Assembly: GCA_022483045.1 (NCBI GenBank)
Contig: JAKVOA010000001.1
Location: 705,750-769,749 of the forward strand
Direction: 5' to 3'
DNA: 64,000 bases
Source of the DNA: Oscillospiraceae bacterium
Lineage (GTDB): Bacteria > Bacillota > Clostridia > Oscillospirales > Acutalibacteraceae
The notes under the pieces are model-generated. The model saw nothing but the letters and a program-made list of their open reading frames with translations, was not told the origin of the DNA and searched no databases. How positions within the stretch are numbered: position 1 is the first letter of the stretch; each line of letters begins with the position of its first letter. The position numbers and the translations under genes were made by a program. Positions 24,877-33,357 of the stretch are shown here, piece after piece.

Positions 24877-25764
24877 TTGTTTGGTTATATCAGGCCGCAA
24901 AAGCCTGAGCTGCTGGTGCGGGAATACGAGACGTACCATGCAGTTTACTGCGGTATCTGCAAGGCTTTGGGCCAGCAGTATGGCTTCTTTTCCCGTATCC
25001 TTTTAAGCTATGACAGCACTTTTTATGCGCTGCTGTTGCTGTCTTTGCAAAAAGACTGCTGCCCTGGGTTTCAAAAAGGCCGCTGTGTTGTTTATCCGCT
25101 GAAAAAATGCGTGTACTGTACCGGGGCCGAGGAGCCTTTGCAGCAGGCCGCCGCGCTGTGTGTGCTGCTTTCAGTGCAAAAGCTGCGTGATGACCGCCGC
25201 GACCGGGGCAGAGCTGCCCGCCTGCGCGCCGTGTTTTTGCTGCCGCTTCTGCACCACAGCTACCGCAAAGCCGCAAAGAATTACCCGTGGATGGAGCAGG
25301 CGGTGCGTTCCTGTATGCAGCAGCAGTCCGCTGCGGAAAAGCAGCCGCAGGCCGGGCTGGATGCCTGCGCACAGCCCACCGCGGAAATGCTTTCGCAGAT
25401 TTTGTCGCATGCTGTGCAGAAGAAAATGCCCGCGCAGCAGCGCATAATGCAGGAGACGGGCTTTTTTCTCGGCCGCTGGATTTATTTGATGGACGCGGCT
25501 GATGATTTGCAGAAAGATGCAAAAAGCGGTGACTTTAATTGGTTCGTTTTTCAGTACGGTGTTACCCCCGACAGCACAGAGGAAGAGCTGCAAAAGGTCA
25601 GAGAAAAAGCAAATGCTTCTCTCAATTTGACGATGTCGCGTTTGTACGCGGCATTCAATCTATTGCCGCTCAATCGTTTTGCCTCTATTCTGCGTAATAT
25701 TGTGGAACAGGGACTGCCGCAGATGCAAAAACAGCTGCTCTTTAAACAAAAGGAGAAAGAATAG
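24877..25764 (+). CDS. DUF5685-family protein
   Basis: A 295-residue protein whose N-terminus (FGYIRPQKPELLVREYETY followed by AVYCGICKALG) is characteristic of DUF5685. It has scattered cysteines (CCPGF, CVYC) suited to metal binding and a DAADDLQKDAKSGDFN motif that resembles prenyl-synthase-like acidic helices. No signal or clear membrane helices. The start appears to be TTG: an ATG four bases upstream is out of frame because TTTG is tandemly repeated (ATG TTTG TTTGG). It is followed without a gap by a DnaJ-domain gene, a frequent clostridial pairing. Function unknown. Confidence 0.85.
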   Translation: MFGYIRPQKPELLVREYETYHAVYCGICKALGQQYGFFSRILLSYDSTFYALLLLSLQKDCCPGFQKGRCVVYPLKKCVYCTGAEEPLQQAAALCVLLSVQKLRDDRRDRGRAARLRAVFLLPLLHHSYRKAAKNYPWMEQAVRSCMQQQSAAEKQPQAGLDACAQPTAEMLSQILSHAVQKKMPAQQRIMQETGFFLGRWIYLMDAADDLQKDAKSGDFNWFVFQYGVTPDSTEEELQKVREKANASLNLTMSRLYAAFNLLPLNRFASILRNIVEQGLPQMQKQLLFKQKEKE

Positions 25765-26424
25765 ATGTCAGATCCGTATCAGGTCATTGGCGTCTCGCCA
25801 AACGCAACAGATGAAGAAGTAAAAGCGGCCTATCATAAACTTGCCAAAAAATATCATCCGGATAACTATGCCAACAGCCCGCTTGCAGACCTTGCCAGCG
25901 AAAAGATGAAAGAGATAAATGAAGCGTATGATGCCATTGTCAGCCAGCGCAAGCAGCAGGCACAGCAGGGGCCTTTTGGTGGTAATCCCTATCAGCGTGC
26001 TTACGGCTATGCTGAAGCGCGCCAGAGCGCGCCGTCCAGTTTTTCCGATGTGCGTACGTTTATTCGCAATGGCCGCACGGCAGATGCTGAGCAGATTCTT
26101 GACGGCGTCCCGGCAGAGGGCCGCAATGCAGAGTGGTATTTCTTAAAAGGCACGGTCCTTTATAACCGCGGTCAGCTGGAGCAGGCCACCAACTATATTT
26201 CGCGCGCCTGCCAGATTGACCCAGGCAACAGCGAATACCGCACAGCCATGGATCAAATCACCGGCCAGTACCGCGGTTATTACGGCGGCTATAACCCGAT
26301 GTCGCAGCAAAACCGTAACTCCGATATGAATCAGGCCTGTGGGTGCTGTGGCGACTTGGTCTGTGCAGATGCGTGCTGTGAGTGTTTTGGGGGAAATCTG
26401 ATTCCCTGTATTGGCTGCAGATGA
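25765..26424 (+). CDS. J-domain protein with cysteine-rich tail
   Basis: A 219-residue protein. Residues 3-65 are a J domain (DPYQVIGVSPNATDEEVKAA, KYHPDNY with the HPD triad), which would stimulate a DnaK ATPase. A central helical segment at about residues 90-170 resembles a TPR hairpin pair. The last 35 residues are rich in cysteine (CGCCGDLVCADACCECFGG), possibly metal binding or lipid-proximal. It lacks the G/F and zinc domains of true DnaJ. It starts right after the DUF5685 stop and is followed by a membrane protein gene, suggesting one operon. Confidence 0.9.
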   Translation: MSDPYQVIGVSPNATDEEVKAAYHKLAKKYHPDNYANSPLADLASEKMKEINEAYDAIVSQRKQQAQQGPFGGNPYQRAYGYAEARQSAPSSFSDVRTFIRNGRTADAEQILDGVPAEGRNAEWYFLKGTVLYNRGQLEQATNYISRACQIDPGNSEYRTAMDQITGQYRGYYGGYNPMSQQNRNSDMNQACGCCGDLVCADACCECFGGNLIPCIGCR

Positions 26425-26437
26425 GGGGGCTGTATCT

Positions 26438-26989
26438 TTGAAAAGAGGGCATACGCTGAAAGTCGCGTTCTGCGGCATTTTAACAGCGCTGGCACTGGTG
26501 TTTATCTGCCTTGGCGGCATTATTCCGGTGATGACGTATGCCATGCCCGCGCTTGCCGGCCTGGTGCTGATTCCCGCGGTTATCGAGCTCGGCACCACGT
26601 GGGCATGGCCGGTCTATATCGCCTCTGCAATATTAGGGGCGCTCTTGGGGCCGGATAAAGATGCCGCGGTGCTGTATATCTTCTTTTTCGGGTATTACCC
26701 AATCGTAAAAGCAGTGATTGAAAAACGCTTTTCCAAACGCTGGGTCTGCCTTTTGCTGAAGCTGCTCTTATTTAATGCAGCGGCTGTGGTGTCATTCTTT
26801 ATCAGTATTTACCTTTTAAGTGTTCCGCGGGCGGCTTTTACAATTGGTGGCATTTATTTGCCCGGCGTGCTTTTGCTTTTGGCAAACTTCGTCTTTCTTC
26901 TTTACGACTATGCGGCCGGCGGCGTGGCTTCGTTTTATTTCTGCCGTCTACACCAATATATCCGCAGATGGCTGCATGGTAATTTTTAA
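26438..26989 (+). CDS. small polytopic membrane protein
   Basis: A 183-residue protein with about five hydrophobic helices (VAFCGILTALALVFICLGG; AGLVLIPAVIELG; LYIFFFGYYPIVKA; LLKLLLFNAAAVVSFF; LLLLANFVFLLYDYA). Its overall look recalls substrate-binding S components of ECF transporters or DUF2232-like proteins, but no family motif is decisive. The best start is TTG at 26438, behind GAGGGGG, giving MKRGHTLKVAFCG. It follows the J-domain gene closely, with a terminator after it. Confidence 0.75.
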   Translation: MKRGHTLKVAFCGILTALALVFICLGGIIPVMTYAMPALAGLVLIPAVIELGTTWAWPVYIASAILGALLGPDKDAAVLYIFFFGYYPIVKAVIEKRFSKRWVCLLLKLLLFNAAAVVSFFISIYLLSVPRAAFTIGGIYLPGVLLLLANFVFLLYDYAAGGVASFYFCRLHQYIRRWLHGNF

Positions 26990-27030
26990 ATTTTTAGATT
27001 TCAATGTAATATAATAAAATAAAGAATTCT

Positions 27031-27059
27031 GCCGCAGGCGTTTGTTCTGCGGCTTTTTT
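27031..27059 (+). terminator. terminator after the membrane protein gene
   Basis: GCCGCAG and CTGCGGC stem followed by six Ts. Confidence 0.85.
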
Positions 27060-27092
27060 AGCTTTTATGTGAAAATTTGCGCCTTGCTGACG
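27057..27092 (-). pseudogene. relic of a second glycosyltransferase 3' end
   Basis: 36 bases matching 27239-27274 at 31 positions. On the minus strand both encode the same C-terminus: SARRKFSHKS-stop here against SAKRKFSHKS-stop in the intact gene. The five differences are all transitions and mostly synonymous, so this is likely the tail of a former paralogous gene. A stop codon lies just upstream in this frame. Confidence 0.7.
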
Positions 27093-27177
27093 TTTAAGAA
27101 CGTGGTGCGCCCTGCGCCGAGAACAAAGGCAAGTGATAGTATTGCAGGTAAAGCTGCAGAATGTGCTACGCCTGCAT

Positions 27178-27210
27178 TAAAAAACAGGCCGCCGCAAAAG
27201 CGGTGCCTGC
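27178..27210 (-). terminator. terminator after the GT4 gene
   Basis: On the minus strand CAGGCACCGC pairs with GCGGCGGCCTG (one bulge) and is followed by TTTTTT. Confidence 0.75.
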
Positions 27211-27239
27211 CATTTGTTTTATGCCATATTGCGGCATCT

Positions 27240-28403
27240 TTAGCTTTTATGTGAGAATTTGCGTTTCGCCGACGCATAAGTATCTGCCATAATCATAGCT
27301 AGGTTTTTATCTGATAGATTAATTGCGCTTTTGCTGACCAGCTGCCGCAGCAGAACTTCCCCCTCACCGTCTAGCTGTGCCAGCAAGTGTAGCACTTCGC
27401 TGAAACGCTCTGGGGAATCATACGTAAAGCCGTTTACACCATCCCGTACAAATTCAGAGTTTGCGCAGCTTTGGCTTAAAATAACCGGCAGGCCGGCGGC
27501 TTGTGCCTCTAATGGAGAGGCTTTTACAGCGGGCGAAACACTGCCGCTTACAAAAGCGCGGCAGCAGGCGAAACAGTCATTCAAGTCGTGCTGTGAAAGT
27601 TCACCAACAAAAGTGACTTGATTGTCCAGTGCAAGGTCTTTTGCCTGTTCCCCGAAGCGTGCCGCTTCCGGTCCGCTGCCGACAACCAGCAGCTGCAGGG
27701 AGGGGTCGCTTCCCGCGGCAGATTTCCACAGATCCAGCAGGGTGTCCAGTCCGCAGTCGTCCAGCAGACGGCCGGCAAAAGCAAAGCAGGTCGTGCCAGG
27801 CTGAATGCCCAGACGCTTTTTAAAGACATCAGAAGCATTCGTTGGACGAAAATTAGAAAGGTTAATGCAAAAAGGCGAGCGCTGCACTTTGCAGTGAATA
27901 TCCAATTCCTCCAGCAGGCTTTGCGTCTGTGCCGAGGGGGAGCAGACAACATCGCTTTCAGTAAGAATTTTGCGTACGGTGCTGCGTACTTTCATCTTTG
28001 CCAGGTTGTCATAGGCTTTGTTTGTGCCATAGCCCTCCATAGCGTCGTGCAGGTTGTGAACGGTTGTAACCAGGGGCAGATGGCGGCGCTGAGCGTACTT
28101 TAAGCCTGCCAGACCCATTTCGTCCAGTGTGACAACATGTACAACATCTGGGCGGAATTTATTCAGCATATTTTCCATTGGGCCCAAAAGGCTGACCCGC
28201 ACTGACATTCCGTAAAGGCTGGGTGTTACTTTTGCTGGGCAGTATATGCTGCCATCCTGCGAAAAACAGTCATCTACAGACGGATCTGCCGTGGCCAACA
28301 CAACCTGATGACCGGATTTTTCCAGCCCGCTTTTTAGTACAGCGGTATATGTGGCGGCGGCGCTTCTTACAGTGCCGGCACCCGAAAATAAGGCGATTTT
28401 CAT
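27240..28403 (-). CDS. GT4-family glycosyltransferase
   Basis: A 387-residue GT-B glycosyltransferase. N-terminal Rossmann part: KIALFSGAGTVRSAAATYTA and VVHVVTLDEMGLAGLKYA. The C-terminal donor-binding part has AFAGRLLDDCGLDTLLDLW, LLVVGSGPEAARF, and the region around SPLEAQAAGLPVIL that replaces the common EPFGIVxLEAMA-type acidic motif. The presence of AVKASPLEAQ fits family 4 enzymes that add sugars to lipid acceptors (for example glycolipid or teichoic acid synthesis), but acceptor and sugar are not assignable. It stands alone, divergent from hprK. Confidence 0.9.
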   Translation of the reverse strand: MKIALFSGAGTVRSAAATYTAVLKSGLEKSGHQVVLATADPSVDDCFSQDGSIYCPAKVTPSLYGMSVRVSLLGPMENMLNKFRPDVVHVVTLDEMGLAGLKYAQRRHLPLVTTVHNLHDAMEGYGTNKAYDNLAKMKVRSTVRKILTESDVVCSPSAQTQSLLEELDIHCKVQRSPFCINLSNFRPTNASDVFKKRLGIQPGTTCFAFAGRLLDDCGLDTLLDLWKSAAGSDPSLQLLVVGSGPEAARFGEQAKDLALDNQVTFVGELSQHDLNDCFACCRAFVSGSVSPAVKASPLEAQAAGLPVILSQSCANSEFVRDGVNGFTYDSPERFSEVLHLLAQLDGEGEVLLRQLVSKSAINLSDKNLAMIMADTYASAKRKFSHKS

Positions 28404-28575
28404 AAATAACCTCCGGTATGATTTTCAGTCCGGCAGACGCGCAGGGCCCTACAGGCAACTCTTTTTCTGGTAAATTCTCTCCGGATGAAATCAGAATCAT
28501 ATACATTATAGCACAGAATCCGCTCGGTTCAAGCTGAATCGAAAAGGATAAATTTATCTTTTGACGTATTTGGTC

Positions 28576-28604
28576 TTTAAACTTTTCCTGCCATAGGATA
28601 TAAT
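28576..28604 (+). promoter_or_regulatory. probable promoter of hprK
   Basis: TTTAAA, 17-base spacer, TATAAT, about 57 bases before the hprK start. Confidence 0.55.
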
Positions 28605-28660
28605 AGAAGATAAATATTCAAAGCTTCTGCACAGTATAGGGAAAGAGCAGGTGTTGTTTT

Positions 28661-29626
28661 ATGGCTACAAAATTCAGTGTATCCTTGGACAAAGTAATAA
28701 AAGAACTTTCTCTGAAGACCGTTTATATGCCCGGTGATCCACAGAAAGTGCTGATCACTTCCACGGATGTCAACCGCCCCGGTCTGGAACTAAACGGATT
28801 TTATGATTATTATGATTCTTCCCGCATTGTTATTTTAGGCAATGCTGAAACCGCTTTTTTAAAGGACAGACCGCCAGAGTACCGCACAAAAGTACTAGAC
28901 GGGCTTTTTTGCAAAAAGCCGCCGGCGGTCATTATTGCCCGCGGATTGGACCCGGTGCCCGAGCTGTTGGACGCAACCCGCAAGTATGAGGTGCCGGTGC
29001 TTGCCACGACCGAGACTACCAGCAGTCTGGTTGCTTCCTTGGTAGCCTACATGAATGTAGAGCTGGCGCCGCGTATTACCCGGCACGGCGTTTTGGTGGA
29101 GGTCTACGGCGAGGGCGTGCTGATTGTCGGCGACAGCGGCGTCGGCAAAAGCGAAACCGCTATTGAGCTGATTAAGCGCGGCCACCGCCTGATTGCAGAC
29201 GATGCAGTTGAAATCCGCCGCGTTTCTGCAAAGACGCTGGTAGGCCAGGCCCCCGCGAATATCCGTCACTTTATCGAGCTGCGCGGCATCGGCATTATCA
29301 ACGCCCGCCGCATTTTCGGTATTGGCGCAGTCAAGGTTTCTGAAAAAATCGATTTGATTATCAATATGGAACAGTGGGACGGCCACAAAGTCTATGACCG
29401 TATGGGCATTGACAGTGAGTATACGGAGCTGCTTGGCATTAAGGTCCCGGTGCTGACCATTCCAGTAAAGCCTGGGCGCAACCTTGCGGTCATTATTGAA
29501 GTTGCCGCAATGAACAACCGCCAGAAAAAGATGGGCTACAATGCGGCCGAGGAGCTCCTGCAGGGCCTTGGCATGGACCTTTCTATGGTGAAACAGCAGG
29601 AAACCAAAATGGAACTCAATGTTTAA
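28661..29626 (+). CDS. hprK: HPr kinase/phosphorylase
   Basis: A 321-residue bifunctional enzyme that phosphorylates and dephosphorylates Ser46 of HPr (and Crh), controlling catabolite repression in Firmicutes. The N-terminal domain precedes the HPrK catalytic domain: RHGVLVEVYGEGVLIVGDSG with Walker A GDSGVGKSE near residue 152, then LIADDAVEIR and the signature IELRGIGIINARRIFGIGAV (about residues 206-225). Length is standard. It heads a run of same-strand genes with its own promoter. Confidence 0.97.
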   Translation: MATKFSVSLDKVIKELSLKTVYMPGDPQKVLITSTDVNRPGLELNGFYDYYDSSRIVILGNAETAFLKDRPPEYRTKVLDGLFCKKPPAVIIARGLDPVPELLDATRKYEVPVLATTETTSSLVASLVAYMNVELAPRITRHGVLVEVYGEGVLIVGDSGVGKSETAIELIKRGHRLIADDAVEIRRVSAKTLVGQAPANIRHFIELRGIGIINARRIFGIGAVKVSEKIDLIINMEQWDGHKVYDRMGIDSEYTELLGIKVPVLTIPVKPGRNLAVIIEVAAMNNRQKKMGYNAAEELLQGLGMDLSMVKQQETKMELNV

Positions 29627-29713
29627 AAGCCGCCGCGGTCTGCGGAACCGCTGAGGTACAGCAAATTCTTTTACAGGCTTTTTTAAATCAGGGGATATGG
29701 AGGAAACTTGTTT

Positions 29714-30454
29714 ATGAGGCTGATTGCCGATTTGCACACGCACACGATCGCTTCTACGCACGCGTACAGTACACTGCAGGAAAACGTGGCCGCTGCAGCA
29801 AAGCAGGGCCTTGCGGCGGTTGCTATTACCGACCATGGGGTCACCATGCCCGGCGCGCCCGGCAGATGGTATTTTCAAAATTTATCTATGCTGCCGCGCT
29901 ATATCGATGGCGTCATGGTCTTGCGTGGGCAGGAAACGAATATTATAGACTATGAGGGAAACGTTGATCAGCAGGCCGACTGCATCCATGACCTAGACTG
30001 GCTGATTGCCTCCATTCACGGCGTCTGCATGCCTAAGGACGATGAACCTACGCCTGAAAAAGTAACGCATCTGTGGGAGCAGATCTGCAGAAATCCACGC
30101 ATCAATGTAATTGGCCACTGCGGCCTGCGCCGGTATCCGTTCGATTACGAGCGGGTAATTCCACAGTTTGGCGCAGCGGGCAAGCTGGTCGAAATCAACG
30201 AGGGTACGTTTCGCAGTCGCCCAGATTCTATCCCAAACTGCCGCAAAATTGCGGCGCTGTGTAAAAAGTACCGTGTACCGGTTGTTGTTGACAGCGACGC
30301 CCACTTTTCTGCGCTGATTGGCGACTGCCCCCGCTCGCTGCAGCTGCTGCAGGAACTGGACTTTCCGGAAGAGCTGGTCGTAAACGCCAGCACAGAGCGG
30401 CTGAAAGCATACCTTGCAAAGCACACCGGTGTGTTTGGCAGCTTTATTTCATAA
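29714..30454 (+). CDS. PHP-domain phosphoesterase (YcdX type)
   Basis: A 246-residue PHP hydrolase. Metal-ligand motifs: ADLHTHTIASTHAYST at the N-terminus, ITDHGVTMPG, GQETNI, SIHG near residue 98, VIGHCGL and SDAHFS near residue 197. This complete set fits the trinuclear zinc YcdX-type phosphatases. The preferred ATG lies 9 bases after GGAGGA; an earlier in-frame TTG is possible. Its position between hprK and murB is seen in related clostridia; the natural substrate is unknown. Confidence 0.9.
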   Translation: MRLIADLHTHTIASTHAYSTLQENVAAAAKQGLAAVAITDHGVTMPGAPGRWYFQNLSMLPRYIDGVMVLRGQETNIIDYEGNVDQQADCIHDLDWLIASIHGVCMPKDDEPTPEKVTHLWEQICRNPRINVIGHCGLRRYPFDYERVIPQFGAAGKLVEINEGTFRSRPDSIPNCRKIAALCKKYRVPVVVDSDAHFSALIGDCPRSLQLLQELDFPEELVVNASTERLKAYLAKHTGVFGSFIS

Positions 30455-30488
30455 TCATATTCGGATTTATATTTAGGAGGATCATCTG

Positions 30489-31397
30489 ATGGAAAAATTA
30501 GAGGCTCTGAAAAAAACGGCGGAAAATGCCGGCTGCTTGGTACTGAAAGATGAGCCTATGAGCCGCCACACGACCTTTCAAATCGGCGGTCCGGCGGATC
30601 TTTATATTGCGGTAAAAGATATTATTGCACTGAAGGATATTGTGCGCATGGCCGCCTCACTGAATGTGCCCCTGCTGACGCTTGGCAATGGCAGCAATGT
30701 GGTGGTCAGCGATGAGGGTATTCGAGGCGCGGTGCTTTCGCTTACCGGCGATTTCCGCCGCATCACACTCTCTGACCCAACTACAATCTGCTGCGGCTCG
30801 GGTGCAACTTTGGCGGCTCTGTGCAAGTTTGCGCAGCGCAACAGCTTGAGCGGCGCTGAGTTTGCCTGGGGCATTCCGGGCAGCGTTGGCGGTGCGGCCT
30901 TTATGAATGCCGGCGCCTACGAGGGGCAGTTCAGCGATATTTTGGTTTCTACCACCCATGTCACCACTACCGGCCGCACAGATTCCCTGCTGGGGCCGGA
31001 GATGGAAATGGATTACCGCAAGAGCGCCTACCTGAAAAATAACTGCATTATTACCTCTATTGTCGTACGGTTGGAGCCGGGTAATAAAGAACAGATTTCC
31101 ATGCAGATGGATGACTACTTCAGCCGCCGCAAAGAAAAGCAGCCGCTTGAGCAGCCCAGTGCGGGCAGCATTTTTAAGCGGCCCGACGGCGCCTATGCTG
31201 GCGCTTTAATCGAAGAAGCCGGCCTGAAAGGCGAAAAAGTAGGCGGGGCAATGGTCAGCGAAAAGCATGCCGGCTTTATTGTCAACAACGGTGGTGCTAC
31301 CTGCAGCGATGTAAAAGCGCTGATTGAAAAAATACAGGAAACGGTACTGAAAAAGAGCGGTGTTTCGCTGGAGTGTGAAGTGCGGTTTATCTCATAA
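30489..31397 (+). CDS. murB: UDP-N-acetylenolpyruvoylglucosamine reductase
   Basis: A 302-residue type II-like MurB, the FAD/NADPH enzyme that makes UDP-MurNAc for peptidoglycan. FAD-binding segments: HTTFQIGGPADLYI, LGNGSNVVVSD, and GIPGSVGGAAFMNAGAYEG. The catalytic serine lies in PSAGSIFKRP and the C-terminal Glu in LECEVRF. A strong AGGAGG precedes the ATG. It is 14 bases upstream of rapZ, matching the common murB-rapZ-whiA order. Confidence 0.97.
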   Translation: MEKLEALKKTAENAGCLVLKDEPMSRHTTFQIGGPADLYIAVKDIIALKDIVRMAASLNVPLLTLGNGSNVVVSDEGIRGAVLSLTGDFRRITLSDPTTICCGSGATLAALCKFAQRNSLSGAEFAWGIPGSVGGAAFMNAGAYEGQFSDILVSTTHVTTTGRTDSLLGPEMEMDYRKSAYLKNNCIITSIVVRLEPGNKEQISMQMDDYFSRRKEKQPLEQPSAGSIFKRPDGAYAGALIEEAGLKGEKVGGAMVSEKHAGFIVNNGGATCSDVKALIEKIQETVLKKSGVSLECEVRFIS

Positions 31398-31411
31398 GGA
31401 AGTGTCTGTAA

Positions 31412-32269
31412 ATGGATTTTATCATTGTTACCGGATTGTCCGGCGCGGGCAAATCCCGTGCAGTCCATGCAATGGAGGACATTGGCTTTTACTGCATGGA
31501 CAATATCCCGCCCAAGCTGATTCCGGCTGTCTACGACCTGTGTATGCAGGCCAAAGATTCCCTTTCCCACGTGGCTGTTGTTACAGATATCCGCGGCGGC
31601 GGCATGTTTTCCAGTTTGTTTGAAACACTTGAGGGCCTTCGCTTAGAGCACAAGACCTACAAAATTCTTTTCTTAGATGCGAGCGATACAGTGCTTATCA
31701 ACCGCTTTAAAGAAACCCGCCGTAAGCACCCGCTGTCAGAGGACACAACCAGCCTTGACCAGGCTGTCAAACTGGAGCGCGAGATTCTGCGCCCTGTGCG
31801 GGAACTGGCCGACTATATCATTGATACTTCGCTTTTATCACCGGCACAGCTTAAAGAGCGGATTTCCAGTCTTTTCTTAGGCGACGCGACCTCGGCATTG
31901 CAGATTCACTGTATGTCTTTCGGTTTCAAATTTGGCATGGCAACAGAGGCCGACCTTGTGTTTGATGTACGCTGTCTGCCGAACCCCTATTATGTAGAGG
32001 AACTGCGTCATAAGACCGGACTGGATGCCCCAGTACGCGATTATGTGCTGAAATGGGACCAAACAAAAGGCTTTATCAGCCGTCTGTTTGACTTGATTGA
32101 TTATATGATTCCGCTTTACTGTGACGAGGGAAAAAGTCAGCTGGTTATCGCCATCGGGTGCACAGGCGGGCACCACCGCTCTGTCACCATTGCGCAGCTG
32201 CTCTACGAGCATTTGGTGGAAAAGGGCTTCCGCGCCAGTGTAAACCATCGGGATATTCAAAAGAACTGA
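31412..32269 (+). CDS. rapZ: RNase adapter RapZ / YvcJ-family nucleotide-binding protein
   Basis: A 285-residue P-loop protein: TGLSGAGKSRAVHAMEDIG (Walker A) at the N-terminus and GCTGGHHRSVTIAQ near residue 245 (the C-terminal domain that binds sugar-phosphate/RNA in the E. coli protein). In Bacillus the homolog YvcJ is a GTPase linked to competence. Located between murB and whiA. The gene order usually includes yvcK between rapZ and whiA, and that gene is missing here. Confidence 0.96.
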   Translation: MDFIIVTGLSGAGKSRAVHAMEDIGFYCMDNIPPKLIPAVYDLCMQAKDSLSHVAVVTDIRGGGMFSSLFETLEGLRLEHKTYKILFLDASDTVLINRFKETRRKHPLSEDTTSLDQAVKLEREILRPVRELADYIIDTSLLSPAQLKERISSLFLGDATSALQIHCMSFGFKFGMATEADLVFDVRCLPNPYYVEELRHKTGLDAPVRDYVLKWDQTKGFISRLFDLIDYMIPLYCDEGKSQLVIAIGCTGGHHRSVTIAQLLYEHLVEKGFRASVNHRDIQKN

Positions 32270-32309
32270 GTCCAGCCTGCAGCCTGTGAAAATGGGAAGT
32301 GATTTCGGA

Positions 32310-33248
32310 ATGTCTTTTTCTTCAGACGTGAAAAAAGAGCTTTGCAAAGGGAAAAAGAAAGCACAGCGGCCCTGCTGTGAAAAAGCAGAATGCTATGGAA
32401 TGTTGCTCTTTGGGCATTCCTTTCGCTTAGTAGACATTTCTTTCACAACAGAAAGTGCAGCGGCAGCAAACCGCGCTGCACAGCTGACAGCAGAAATGAC
32501 CGGCGCCATTATTTCCATTCGTACGGTGCTGCGCCGCGTTTCTCATGCGGCAAGTGTCGTTTCGGTAGAGGACGAGCGCGACCGCCTGCGTGTGTTGGAT
32601 TTTTTCGGCCATACAGGGAAAGAGGTCCCTTTGCGCCTCAATCGTGCGAATCTGGAAAACGAGTGCTGCACGGCGGCTTTTCTGCGCGGTGCATTTCTTT
32701 CCTGCGGGATGGTGATGAATCCGGAAAAAGATTACCGGCTGGAATTCAAAGTCCCTCACATGCACCTTTCGCGCGATATGACGGCCTTGCTCGGCGAGCT
32801 GCCCATGGCGCTGCAACCGGGTGTTTCACAGCGGCAGGGGACATATGTTGTCTACCTGAAAAGCAGTGAAAAAATTGCCGACCTGCTCACACTAATAGGT
32901 GCGCCGCATGCCGCCATGCAGTTTATGCAAATCAAAATGCTGCGCGAAGTGCGAAACCACGTCAATCGCCGCACCAATTTTGAAACAGCAAATTTGGATA
33001 AAACTGCTTCTGCCGCAGCACGCCAAATTTATGCCCTGCAGCAGCTGCAAGACTGTGGCGCGGGCCTTGAGGCTCTGCCGGCTGACCTGCGGGAGCTTGC
33101 CCGCTTGCGCTGGCAGAACCCGGAGCTTTCCCTGCGGGAGCTGGGAGAAAAGCTTTTGCCGCCGCTTTCCCGTTCCGGGGTAAACCACCGGCTGCAGCGT
33201 ATTACGGAACTTTCCGAAAAAATCTGCAGAGAACGCAGAAAAAAATAA
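32310..33248 (+). CDS. whiA: DNA-binding protein WhiA
   Basis: A 312-residue WhiA, a two-domain protein with an N-terminal LAGLIDADG-like fold and a C-terminal helix-turn-helix (LREIARLRWQNPELSLRELGE-type, here LARLRWQNPELSLRELGEKL). In Gram-positives it influences cell division and chromosome segregation. Start MSFSSDVKKELC matches family N-termini and follows GGGAAG; earlier in-frame GTG and ATG codons would add an atypical extension. Closed by a terminator. Confidence 0.96.
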   Translation: MSFSSDVKKELCKGKKKAQRPCCEKAECYGMLLFGHSFRLVDISFTTESAAAANRAAQLTAEMTGAIISIRTVLRRVSHAASVVSVEDERDRLRVLDFFGHTGKEVPLRLNRANLENECCTAAFLRGAFLSCGMVMNPEKDYRLEFKVPHMHLSRDMTALLGELPMALQPGVSQRQGTYVVYLKSSEKIADLLTLIGAPHAAMQFMQIKMLREVRNHVNRRTNFETANLDKTASAAARQIYALQQLQDCGAGLEALPADLRELARLRWQNPELSLRELGEKLLPPLSRSGVNHRLQRITELSEKICRERRKK

Positions 33249-33300
33249 ACCGCCGCCGGATTCTGCGAAGCCTGTTTGCCGGTTTTGGCGGCATTTTTTT
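33249..33300 (+). terminator. terminator after whiA
   Basis: CCGCC/GGCGG stem with an inner CCGG/CCGG pairing followed by seven Ts. Confidence 0.75.
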
Positions 33301-33357
33301 GTTTTGGCGCGGGGATAAAAAACAGATCGTTTTGGCCGACAAGAGGAGAGATCATAT

